From: Tissierellia bacterium
Lineage (GTDB): Bacteria > Bacillota > Clostridia > Tissierellales > Peptoniphilaceae
NCBI GenBank assembly: GCA_030538075.1
Contig: JAUNUQ010000008.1
Span: 18,452-82,451 of the forward strand
DNA: 64,000 nucleotides
Direction of reading: 5' to 3'
The translations under genes were made by a program, and so were the position numbers. The stretch's first letter is position 1, and each line of letters begins with the position of its first letter. The notes under the pieces are model-generated. The model searched no databases and was not told the DNA's origin. It worked only from the letters and a program-made list of their open reading frames with translations. Positions 1-7,634 of this stretch are shown here, one piece after another.

Positions 1-71
1 AGTAAAGTTTACATTATATACAATAGAGCCCTGTTGTGTCAATATAAAATGGTTGGATTTGAAAATTATTT

Positions 72-1433
72 CTAATCGAAGATATCTCGTAGCACATCCG
101 ATAGGTGAATATGCCGCAGTACTTTCATTCCGTTCACAGACTCTATTTCCTTAGAACTCCCTGCGGCGATATAAGCCCTGGTGTATCCATTTCTGGAGAG
201 CTCTGCTAGACGCTGATCAATCTGTTTAACCGGTTTTAACTCGCCTGTGAGGCCCACTTCTGCTACAAATGCGAATTGCGAGTCGATGGGCTGGTCATAG
301 CAGGAGGAAGCGATGCTCATAATGACTGCCAAATCACTATCTCTCTCTCGCAGACTCAGACCGCCGATCGTCTTGATGATCACATTTTTATCATATAATT
401 TTAGCCCTGCCCTCTGTTCGAGGATGGCCACTAGGGTGTTAAGCTGATCCTTTCTAAGACTGTCGCCGATCCGGCTCGGATAAGCCCCAAAGCTCATGGA
501 TACGAGACTTTCGATCTCCACTGCGATGAAACGGCTTCCCTCCCGCACCAGTGCTGTAGCGGAACCAGTCACGGGATCTTTTCGCTCCTGTACAAATTCC
601 CTCGAAGGGTTTTCAATTTGCTTAATTCCATCTTCCTGCATTCGGAAGAGCCCGATTTCACCAGTGCGGCCAAATCGGTTCTTCATGCTCGTCAGAACCC
701 GCAGGTCATCTCCCTCTGTCACTTCCAGCAGCAATACCGTATCCACCATATGCTCCAGAGTTCGAAGCCCAGCCATGGAATCCGTCTTCGTCATATGGCC
801 GACGAGGATCACTGCGCGCTTTTCCTCTCCTGACTTGGCGATGTCCACCATTCGAGAGCAGCATTCCACAGTTTGCGTGGGGCTACCCGGTCGAGACTCC
901 GCCTCTTGCGAAACCATGGTCTGTAGGCTGTCCAAAAAGATCACATGGGGCTGAATACGGCGAATCGCCTCTTCCCCCTCCTCCAATTGCGAGGTGGATA
1001 TCAGCCATATGTCCGTTGGTATCTCCTCCATAATGCGAAGGGCACGATCTTTGATTTGTGACTCGCTCTCTTCACCAGTGATATAGAGCACCACAAGCCC
1101 CATCTTAGCAAAAGCCTGCGCCAATTCCAGAAGCAGGGTCGATTTTCCAGCCCCTGGAATCGCCGTCAAGATGCTGACGCTGTCCCGAACCAGCCCACCA
1201 CCAACGACTCGGTCAAACTCGGAAATACCGCTCTGAATTCGTTCTCCAGAGTTCACTTCCACTTCCAATAGTCGGATCGCCTGCTGATAATTCCTCTTGT
1301 CCGTCTTTTTCTTGCCTTGGGTTAGGACCTCTTCCACAACACTGCCCCAAGTATCACAGTGGGGACATTTACCTGCCCAACCCAACAGTTCCTGTCCACA
1401 GGCATTGCATCGATACACCCGTTTTTGTTTCAT
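72..1433 (-). CDS. radA: DNA repair protein RadA
   Basis: RadA (Sms) is a RecA-like ATPase that helps branch migration in recombinational repair. The 453-residue protein has the expected order: an N-terminal zinc finger with two CxxC pairs (CNAC and CPHC, residues about 9-26), a RecA-type P-loop (GAGKS), the RadA signature KNRFG, and a C-terminal Lon-protease-like domain. The start is set at the second methionine (MKQKR), because GGAGGTG lies five bases upstream of it; the upstream in-frame ATG has no such site. It is the last gene of the clpC region, but a terminator-like repeat and a possible promoter separate it from clpC, so it may be transcribed on its own. Confidence 0.97.
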   Translation of the reverse strand: MKQKRVYRCNACGQELLGWAGKCPHCDTWGSVVEEVLTQGKKKTDKRNYQQAIRLLEVEVNSGERIQSGISEFDRVVGGGLVRDSVSILTAIPGAGKSTLLLELAQAFAKMGLVVLYITGEESESQIKDRALRIMEEIPTDIWLISTSQLEEGEEAIRRIQPHVIFLDSLQTMVSQEAESRPGSPTQTVECCSRMVDIAKSGEEKRAVILVGHMTKTDSMAGLRTLEHMVDTVLLLEVTEGDDLRVLTSMKNRFGRTGEIGLFRMQEDGIKQIENPSREFVQERKDPVTGSATALVREGSRFIAVEIESLVSMSFGAYPSRIGDSLRKDQLNTLVAILEQRAGLKLYDKNVIIKTIGGLSLRERDSDLAVIMSIASSCYDQPIDSQFAFVAEVGLTGELKPVKQIDQRLAELSRNGYTRAYIAAGSSKEIESVNGMKVLRHIHLSDVLRDIFD

Positions 1434-1471
1434 CTGCACCTCCATCTTAATCGAATCCTGTGAGCTAATTA

Positions 1472-1499
1472 TGTATATACTCTTACTATTTCCCTACAA
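1472..1499 (-). promoter_or_regulatory. Possible radA promoter
   Basis: On the minus strand TTGTAG (1494-1499) and TATACA (1472-1477) are separated by 16 bases, about 40 bases upstream of the radA start. The match to sigma-A boxes is moderate. Its position after the clpC terminator-like hairpin makes a separate radA promoter plausible. Confidence 0.4.
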
Positions 1500-1548
1500 T
1501 ACTGGGATAACTATGGATGACCAGGGAAATCCGTCTATGATCCACGAC

Positions 1549-1607
1549 GCAGTAAAAGAATATCTGACTCCATCTGCTTGTCTTTCCTTGAAGGAGTCAG
1601 ATATTCT
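1549..1607 (-). terminator. Terminator-like inverted repeat downstream of clpC
   Basis: A 15-bp perfect stem (AGAATATCTGACTCC at 1557-1571, complement at 1593-1607) encloses a 21-base loop. On the minus strand the stem is followed by TTTTACTG, so it reads as an intrinsic terminator for the ctsR-clpC operon. The left arm and adjoining bases closely match a second hairpin at 7475-7576 (see findings). Confidence 0.65.
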
Positions 1608-1665
1608 ACTTTACCATGGGTAATCACTGCGAAAAATCGAAGCGATTCAATGATTCTGTATTGAC

Positions 1666-4095
1666 TTAGACCAGTTCTAAAGATTCCTTGGTAAATCCAA
1701 CCTTCTCATCCTTTACTTCAATGGAGATCCGATCGCTCTTTTCCAAGTTCCCCTTTAGTATTTCTTCCGTCAACAGATCTTCGATATTCGTTCGGATATA
1801 TCTTTCGATCGGTCGAGCGCCATATTGTTTATCATATCCATTATTTGCAATATAGTCTACTAAATCTTGTGTGAAGGTCACTTCGACGCCAACCTCCTGC
1901 AACCGCAAGGTCATCTTGTCCAGTAGGAGTTTGGAGATCCCTCGAATCATCTCATTGTTCAGGCTATTGAACACGATGATATCATCGAGTCGATTTAAAA
2001 ACTCCGGACGGAAGGTGCGCTTGAGTTCTTCATTCACAATGCTGACAATCCGGTCGTATTCGTTTTTATCCTCATTGGATTGGGCGGCAAAGCCCAGAGT
2101 TGCCTTAGCGTCGAGCATCGACGCTCCCACATTGGAAGTCATCACGATGACGGTGTTTTTGAAATTGATGACCTTTCCCTTGGAATCCGTTAACCTGCCA
2201 TCGTCTAAGATCTGCAGGAGCATATTGAAGACATCGGGATGGGCTTTTTCCACTTCATCGAATAATACGACGGAATAGGGTTTTTGCCTGACGGCCTCAG
2301 TGAGATGACCACCCTCTCCATAACCCACATATCCCGGAGGAGAACCGATCAGCTTCGACACGGAATGCTTTTCCATGTATTCACTCATATCGATTCGCAC
2401 CATGGCATCGGCATCATTGAATAGGACCTCAGCTAAGGACTTCGCCAGATAGGTCTTGCCGACTCCAGTTGGGCCCACGAAGATGAAGCTGCCCACTGGC
2501 TTTTGTGGATCTTTAATACCCACTCTCGCCCGCTTGATCGCACGGGAGATCGCATCTACGGCATCATCCTGTCCCACGACCTTCTCCTTCAGCAGAATAT
2601 CCAGGTTCAGATATTTTTCTGTCTCTTCCTCCGACATCTTCGTCACCGGTACACCGCTCCAGTCGGAGACGATCTTTGCAATTTCATCAAAACCCACGCT
2701 CATCTGGCTATTGCTACGTGAGGTGGACCACTTGTTCTTCTCCACTTCGAGCTCTTCCTTCAGCGTCTTCAGCTCATCTCGGAAAAGGGCTGCCTGCTCA
2801 AAGTTCTGCAGAGTGATCGCCTGCTCTTTCTTCTGGTTGACCTGTTCAATTTCCTCTTCTAGAGCTCTCAGGTCAACGGGGGGCACAAAGCCCTTTACCC
2901 GCAGCATGGAAGCCGCTTCATCGATCAGGTCAATGGCCTTGTCTGGGAGAAAGCGATCTGTCAAATAGCGATGGGACAGCTCGGAGGCTGCTAGTATCGC
3001 CTCGTCGGAAATGGAGACCTTGTGATGAGCTTCATATCGGTCTCGTAGCCCCTTTAGGATGGTCACTGTATCTTCCACATTGGGCTCCTCCACCTTGATT
3101 GGCTGAAGTCTGCGCTCCAATGCCGCATCTTTCTCAATATTCTTGCGGTAATCGTCGATGGTCGTCGCTCCGATAATTTGCAGCTCCCCCCTGGCCATAG
3201 CGGGTTTCAACAAGGTGGCGGCATCCGTCGCCCCCTCGGCTTTGCCAGCGCCGACGATGGTGTGGAATTCGTCGATAAAGAGGATGACATTCTTCATAGT
3301 TCGAAGCTCCTCCATGACCCCTTTCATCTTCTCTTCAAATTCACCGCGGTATTTGGTACCCGCCACCATGGAGCCCATATCCAGGCTCAAAATGGTGTAA
3401 TCCTTGATGATCTCCGGTACATTTCCCTCGACGATGCGCTGAGCTAAACCCTCTGCAATGGCCGTTTTTCCAACGCCAGGCTCACCGATCAGAACGGGAT
3501 TGTTCTTGGTCCTGCGCAGGAGCACCTGAATAATTCTCTCGATCTCCTCTTCCCTGCCCACGACGGGATCGATCTTGCCATCCTTTGCAAGGGCGTTCAA
3601 ATTTCGCGAGCAGGAGGCCAAAACGCCCTTCTCCTCTGCCTTTGAATTCATCTCCCCGGTAGAGTTCGCTCCCCCGATCTCCTCGATGATCTTGTCATAG
3701 ATGACGCTATTGCTGATACCGCACATCGTCAGGAGGGCCGTTGAAAAAGCTTCCGTATCGCCTAGGAGGGACAAGAGCACATGCTCGGATCCCACATAAT
3801 TATGGCCCAATTTTTTAGCGACTTCCCGACTGTTCTCTAGGATCTGCTTCACCCTTGGCGTCAATCCCCTAGGTGGAATGGTCGCATCCCCCATGCCGAT
3901 ATTGGAGATCATTAAACTCCGTATTTTCTCGTAATCGACGCCGACCTCAATCATCGCCAGCTTGTCAATTCCGTCATTATTCAGATGGGCTAATAGCAGA
4001 TGTTCTGTCCCAATATAGTCATGTTTCATCTTAAATGCCTCCATCGCAGCTATGCGCAGGAGATTGTCGATACTACCAGCATTTCTCTTATCCAT
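1666..4095 (-). CDS. clpC: ATP-dependent Clp protease ATP-binding subunit ClpC
   Basis: ClpC is the Hsp100 unfoldase that feeds substrates, including arginine-phosphorylated proteins, to ClpP. The 809 residues show an N-terminal Clp_N repeat domain (about 1-145), a first AAA+ module with Walker A GEPGVGKT at 204-211 and Walker B FIDEFH, a coiled-coil/UVR segment near 420-460, and a second AAA+ module with GPTGVGKT near 541 followed by the D2-small domain. Length is normal for the family. AGGAGGTGG precedes the ATG. The start overlaps the mcsB stop by 8 bp, so translation is probably coupled. The operon is the classical CtsR regulon (see operator at 6166-6220). Confidence 0.98.
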   Translation of the reverse strand: MDKRNAGSIDNLLRIAAMEAFKMKHDYIGTEHLLLAHLNNDGIDKLAMIEVGVDYEKIRSLMISNIGMGDATIPPRGLTPRVKQILENSREVAKKLGHNYVGSEHVLLSLLGDTEAFSTALLTMCGISNSVIYDKIIEEIGGANSTGEMNSKAEEKGVLASCSRNLNALAKDGKIDPVVGREEEIERIIQVLLRRTKNNPVLIGEPGVGKTAIAEGLAQRIVEGNVPEIIKDYTILSLDMGSMVAGTKYRGEFEEKMKGVMEELRTMKNVILFIDEFHTIVGAGKAEGATDAATLLKPAMARGELQIIGATTIDDYRKNIEKDAALERRLQPIKVEEPNVEDTVTILKGLRDRYEAHHKVSISDEAILAASELSHRYLTDRFLPDKAIDLIDEAASMLRVKGFVPPVDLRALEEEIEQVNQKKEQAITLQNFEQAALFRDELKTLKEELEVEKNKWSTSRSNSQMSVGFDEIAKIVSDWSGVPVTKMSEEETEKYLNLDILLKEKVVGQDDAVDAISRAIKRARVGIKDPQKPVGSFIFVGPTGVGKTYLAKSLAEVLFNDADAMVRIDMSEYMEKHSVSKLIGSPPGYVGYGEGGHLTEAVRQKPYSVVLFDEVEKAHPDVFNMLLQILDDGRLTDSKGKVINFKNTVIVMTSNVGASMLDAKATLGFAAQSNEDKNEYDRIVSIVNEELKRTFRPEFLNRLDDIIVFNSLNNEMIRGISKLLLDKMTLRLQEVGVEVTFTQDLVDYIANNGYDKQYGARPIERYIRTNIEDLLTEEILKGNLEKSDRISIEVKDEKVGFTKESLELV

Positions 4096-5119
4096 CTAAA
4101 TCCACCTCCTTGAAAAATTCATTGATATACATAGATCGTAGCTGGTTTTCCTCCAGCTCCAATCCCTTGATTTGTCCATATTTGATCATATTGTGTTTTT
4201 GCACATTAAAAAATAGATCCGTAATCCTCTTGAGGGATATCTTCTCCAGTAAACCTAAGGAAATTCCCACTCGAAGCAGTGAAATACAGGCCATCGCCTC
4301 TTCCTGGGAGATCAATTTCGCATATTTCAAAATCCCCAGAGAACGGCTTACCTGATCTTCGAGCATCGGCCTGTAATGGGTTAAAAAGCTCCTACGCAAT
4401 TCCCTCTCTTTTGCAACGATATGCTTCACATAGCGGTTGAGTTTGATTATGGAATTTCGTTCACTCGGTCCCAGAGTCTTTTGATTTGAGATCTGATACA
4501 TCTCACCGAGAGCCATACTGCCTTCGCCGTTTAAACCTCGTACGATCAAGCCCACCTTACCTAGGGAGTCCTCCAGCCCAGGAAATAAGCCGGAGTATTT
4601 GATAGAGGGTAAATGGAGCATCACAGATGCCCTGAGCCCCGTTCCCGTATTCGTCGGACAGGATGTCAAATATCCGAACTCCGGATGAAAGGAAAAGTCC
4701 AGTTCCTCCTCAAGGGAGTCCATCAATCCCTTCGCCTGCTCAAATAGTTCAATGCCAGGCATGCCAGGCCAAAGGGCCTGCATCCGAATATGGTCCTCCT
4801 CATTGATCATGATATTAAAATTCTCGTCCTCGCTCAGACAAAAAGAAGAAAACGCGCGATTCTGTATCAGTTCTGGACTGATCAAATGATTTTCCATCAA
4901 CACCTTCGCATCTTCTCCGAGGTCTTCCGTCCGAAAATGCCGATAGATTCCAGGGAATTTCGTATCTATTACTCGGACGATTCTCTCTTCGACAATCTGG
5001 GCTTCATCCTGATCCAATGCCCCTGGGAATCGATGACCTTGGAGATTTCTGGCCAATCGCACACGGCTGCTGACGACGATATCCTCTTCCTCCGCTATTC
5101 TATTCCTCCACTTGCTCAT
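4088..5119 (-). CDS. mcsB: Protein arginine kinase McsB
   Basis: McsB phosphorylates arginine on damaged proteins and on CtsR, marking them for ClpCP. The 343-residue protein has the phosphagen-kinase fold markers SSRVRLARN near the N-terminus, the NEEDH motif and CPTNTGTGLR, which holds the family catalytic cysteine. The start MSKWRNR is preferred: AGAGGTG lies just upstream, and starting 28 codons earlier would extend the overlap with mcsA. With this start the overlap with mcsA is 20 bp. The neighbours mcsA and ctsR are its known activator and target. Confidence 0.96.
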   Translation of the reverse strand: MSKWRNRIAEEEDIVVSSRVRLARNLQGHRFPGALDQDEAQIVEERIVRVIDTKFPGIYRHFRTEDLGEDAKVLMENHLISPELIQNRAFSSFCLSEDENFNIMINEEDHIRMQALWPGMPGIELFEQAKGLMDSLEEELDFSFHPEFGYLTSCPTNTGTGLRASVMLHLPSIKYSGLFPGLEDSLGKVGLIVRGLNGEGSMALGEMYQISNQKTLGPSERNSIIKLNRYVKHIVAKERELRRSFLTHYRPMLEDQVSRSLGILKYAKLISQEEAMACISLLRVGISLGLLEKISLKRITDLFFNVQKHNMIKYGQIKGLELEENQLRSMYINEFFKEVDLDG

Positions 5120-5660
5120 GGCTGACACCTCTTTCCTGAAGCAGTTTCTCCTTCTTGTCTTGCAGGAGGAGAAGTTCATCGCGGATCGTAGCGGCCTTCT
5201 CATATTCCTCGGTAAAGATCACCGCCTCCAGGGCCGCTTTTTGACTTGATATCTCCTTCTCCAGATCCATAACCTCACGATAGTCCTGTGGGACTAAACC
5301 ATGATGCTGCGTCGCACTATGGGTTGATTGGAGGATCTTCTTCACTTCATCATAAAAACTGCTATAGCATTGTTCGCAGCCGAATTTGCCCTTCTTAATA
5401 ATATCCTTCATACTATAACCGCAGCCAGTGCATTTAATGGAGTCATCCACTTGATCGAACTCCTCCGACATCACACCTCCGAGAAGTTCTGATAACACGT
5501 CATCAAAGAGCTTAGGCTGTCCATTTTGCACGAAGAGTCCCATCTGCTCCTGTAGGATCTTCATATAACAGGAATGGCATAGGTTCATTGTAAATTCCTT
5601 CATCCCAGCAGTCACCGTTATTTCGATGGACGCGTCCTGGGTGCATCGGTCACATTTCAT
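5100..5660 (-). CDS. mcsA: McsA, zinc-finger/UVR activator of McsB
   Basis: McsA activates McsB and helps regulate CtsR. In 186 residues it has four CxxC pairs: CDRC at the N-terminus, CHSC near 28-31, CTGC near 77-80 and CEQC near 95-98, all typical of the zinc-binding region. A C-terminal UVR motif follows (EEYEKAATIRDELLLLQ). It is the second gene of the heat-shock operon, 26 bp after ctsR, and runs 20 bp into mcsB. Confidence 0.95.
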   Translation of the reverse strand: MKCDRCTQDASIEITVTAGMKEFTMNLCHSCYMKILQEQMGLFVQNGQPKLFDDVLSELLGGVMSEEFDQVDDSIKCTGCGYSMKDIIKKGKFGCEQCYSSFYDEVKKILQSTHSATQHHGLVPQDYREVMDLEKEISSQKAALEAVIFTEEYEKAATIRDELLLLQDKKEKLLQERGVSHEQVEE

Positions 5661-5686
5661 AATTCACTCCAATCTCTGTAATCTAA

Positions 5687-6145
5687 CTAGCGTAACAGCG
5701 CCAAGATCATATTCTTCAATATATCACTGCGCAGTGTATTGCGATCTGTCCCATTGACTTTACTCAGAGTACTGTCCTCGAGAGCATGGGTCATAATCAA
5801 TGCCTCACGCTCGCTGATGACCTCTTCCTCCAATAGACTGTCTACGATCAAAATTGCCTTATTCTTAGTAATGGTATCTCCGATTGTATCCTCTAGGAGG
5901 ACCTGCACGAATTCCTTAGAGTCAAAGGTAACCTTTACTATCTTTACATACCCAGATCCGCCCCTTCTACTCTCAATAAAATAGCCTTTATAAGGAGTAA
6001 AACGGGTGGACAGGACATAGTTGATCTGGGAGGGGGCGCATCCAAAGTGCTCAGCAAGCTCATTCCTGCGGATCTCTATATGCCCTTCGCTCTCCTCCAA
6101 CAGGGACTTTAAAAATCGTTCAATATGGTTCGTAAGACCACTCAT
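5687..6145 (-). CDS. ctsR: Transcriptional repressor CtsR
   Basis: CtsR represses class III heat-shock genes by binding tandem heptads. The 152-residue protein has an N-terminal winged-helix region, with the segment RRGGSGYVKI forming the beta-wing whose glycines sense temperature in characterised homologues. The C-terminal dimer domain contains the sites McsB targets in the family. It is the promoter-proximal gene of ctsR-mcsA-mcsB-clpC. The stop codon is TAG (5687-5689). Heptads matching the CtsR box lie 20 bp upstream of the start, so autoregulation is expected. Confidence 0.97.
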   Translation of the reverse strand: MSGLTNHIERFLKSLLEESEGHIEIRRNELAEHFGCAPSQINYVLSTRFTPYKGYFIESRRGGSGYVKIVKVTFDSKEFVQVLLEDTIGDTITKNKAILIVDSLLEEEVISEREALIMTHALEDSTLSKVNGTDRNTLRSDILKNMILALLR

Positions 6146-6165
6146 CCAATCCCTCCGTTTCTAAC

Positions 6166-6220
6166 TTTGACTTACTTTGACTTATAGAGTCAAATAAATG
6201 ACTCTCTTCAGAGTCATTTA
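6166..6220 (-). promoter_or_regulatory. CtsR operator: tandem heptads plus inverted repeat
   Basis: Read on the minus strand, AGTCAAA-GTA-AGTCAAA (6166-6182) matches the known CtsR box RGTCAAANANRGTCAAA except for the central spacer base. Just upstream, 6195-6220 is a perfect 11-bp inverted repeat (TAAATGACTCT, four-base loop, complement) that contains related AGTCA elements and overlaps the predicted transcription start. Together they place repressor sites right after the ctsR promoter. Confidence 0.88.
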
Positions 6221-6221
6221 T

Positions 6222-6250
6222 ATTATACCATGATTATATGATTCATACAA
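6222..6250 (-). promoter_or_regulatory. ctsR operon promoter (sigma-A type)
   Basis: On the minus strand TTGTAT (6245-6250) and a perfect TATAAT (6222-6227) are spaced by 17 bases. Transcription would begin inside the inverted repeat at 6195-6220, directly upstream of the CtsR heptads. Confidence 0.8.
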
Positions 6251-6276
6251 TATATTCAAAGTAATATTGAAAAGAT

Positions 6277-7269
6277 CTATGCCATTGCATCTCTTCTTCG
6301 GTTGACCAGCCACATGATCAGATAGATGAAGATCCCCACCAGTATGACCAATCCGATTCCGAAGGGATGGGAAATGAACTCGACGAAGTCACCCATATTC
6401 GCCACACGATAGGTGGCGATCCCCGTCACTGCGACGGCATCGATGATCACAGCTTGTTCGTTATTCATCTTCTTCTTGATCTCGTATCGCTCATTGTCCA
6501 GGATTCTCGTGATCCAACCAGTGATCACCGCGTTGCTACTCTTCGATTCATAGGTGATCAAATCACCCACTTGTAGCTGTTCTGGCGGGATCGCCTTGAC
6601 GATGATGGCGTCATTGCGCTGAATCGTCGGACTCATGCTATCTTCGCCGATGATATACATCTTATATCCCATAAAGCTGGGCTCTTCATTTCGCACGAAG
6701 GAAATCGCATTGATGATGACCACAGTGGTCATGACCAATACAAATGCCAAGAAGATCAGATTGCCCAAGCAGCCAAACAGTCGGCCAAATATGCCAGGTC
6801 CAGATCGAGTAGAGGACTTCATCGCCGTTGAAGCTGTGACTTGGCCAGTGTTTTGTGTGGAAATCTCCTCCAGCTCTCTGGCTACTTGATCGCCATCAAT
6901 GTATTCGGTCACCCCGTCGATGGGATATGCAATTTCACCTTCTTCAAAATCCACTCCCTCATCTGCTAGGATCGGCTCTTGAATGAATTCACTTGGGATC
7001 GGATCCTCTTGCGGCTGTAGGGGGCTTTCAGGCTCCTCAATATCTTTAGGGAGTTCGTCGGCAAGGCCTTGGTGCAGCTTCGTAGCCATCGGGTCTGCGT
7101 CTTGCGCGCTCTCCATGGGCCCTTCGAGAACCGGATCCTCCGAACCGTCCAGCTGTTGTGTCGGGATTTCCTCCTGATCATCTGCCTCGAGATTCTCTAC
7201 CTGTTTCAACAATTCCTCATAGGAATTGTCTACAATTTCTTCTTGCTCTTTCTTTTTCTTCCAAAACAT
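6277..7269 (-). CDS. Signal peptidase I-like (S26B/SipW-type) membrane protein, probably catalytically altered
   Basis: The 330-residue protein starts at MFWKKKK, preceded by GGTGGTGAT; the in-frame ATG 12 codons earlier has no clear site. A long acidic, proline-rich cytosolic region (about 1-150) leads to a membrane segment near 168-190, then a signal-peptidase-like domain with a candidate nucleophile Ser211 in the motif DSMSPT, then a second membrane segment near 301-321. S26B enzymes normally carry a catalytic His in a THRI-like motif; here the aligned stretch reads ITRI, so that His seems absent, and the following TKGDAN-like motif is also degraded. The role is unknown: it may be a regulatory or inactive homologue. 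It has its own promoter and is not part of the ctsR operon. Confidence 0.7.
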   Translation of the reverse strand: MFWKKKKEQEEIVDNSYEELLKQVENLEADDQEEIPTQQLDGSEDPVLEGPMESAQDADPMATKLHQGLADELPKDIEEPESPLQPQEDPIPSEFIQEPILADEGVDFEEGEIAYPIDGVTEYIDGDQVARELEEISTQNTGQVTASTAMKSSTRSGPGIFGRLFGCLGNLIFLAFVLVMTTVVIINAISFVRNEEPSFMGYKMYIIGEDSMSPTIQRNDAIIVKAIPPEQLQVGDLITYESKSSNAVITGWITRILDNERYEIKKKMNNEQAVIIDAVAVTGIATYRVANMGDFVEFISHPFGIGLVILVGIFIYLIMWLVNRRRDAMA

Positions 7270-7346
7270 AGTATCACCACCATATGGAGTATTCTGGAAT
7301 CCCATTGATCTATATGATAAATACTCTATTCAATCATTCCATGCTT

Positions 7347-7355
7347 ATTATATCA
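7347..7355 (-). promoter_or_regulatory. Extended -10 promoter of the signal-peptidase-like gene
   Basis: The minus strand carries TGATATAAT, an extended -10 with perfect TATAAT at 7347-7352, about 80 bases upstream of the start at 7269. No good -35 box is visible at 16-18 bases. Confidence 0.55.
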
Positions 7356-7445
7356 TACAATGAAATTGCGTTGGAGTAAAGTCAGTATGCGGAGAATTCG
7401 TCTCCACAGGGACTGTATGGGGTTTTGATCAGGGGGATGGTCTAT

Positions 7446-7471
7446 GCAAGACGATGGAGATCTCGTCTTGC
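7446..7471. other. Perfect 9-bp hairpin between two operons
   Basis: GCAAGACGA (7446-7454) pairs with TCGTCTTGC (7463-7471) around an 8-base loop. It sits directly beyond the T-run of the EF-G terminator, so the 365-base gene-free stretch 7270-7634 holds a promoter, this hairpin and the large terminator-like repeat. No gene is visible there. Confidence 0.6.
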
Positions 7472-7472
7472 T

Positions 7473-7576
7473 AAAAAAGAATATCTGACCCCTTCTGTCG
7501 CCATTCCTCCTGGCCAAGGCGCATTTGCCCTCTGGTCTTGGCCACGGAGAAATGAGGAAGTTGTCAGATATTTTCT
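7473..7576 (-). terminator. Terminator-like compound hairpin downstream of the EF-G-like gene
   Basis: Outer arms AATATCTGAC (7480-7489) and GTCAGATATT (7563-7572) pair over 10 bp. Within the loop GGCCAAG and CTTGGCC form an inner stem. On the minus strand the outer stem is followed by TTTTTT, as expected for an intrinsic terminator of the gene ending at 7635. The arm sequence is shared with the hairpin at 1554-1607. Confidence 0.65.
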
Positions 7577-7634
7577 GATCACGCGTTGATTCACTGCGTA
7601 GATTGGGTTCTAGGTTGATCCAGACCTACCGGAT

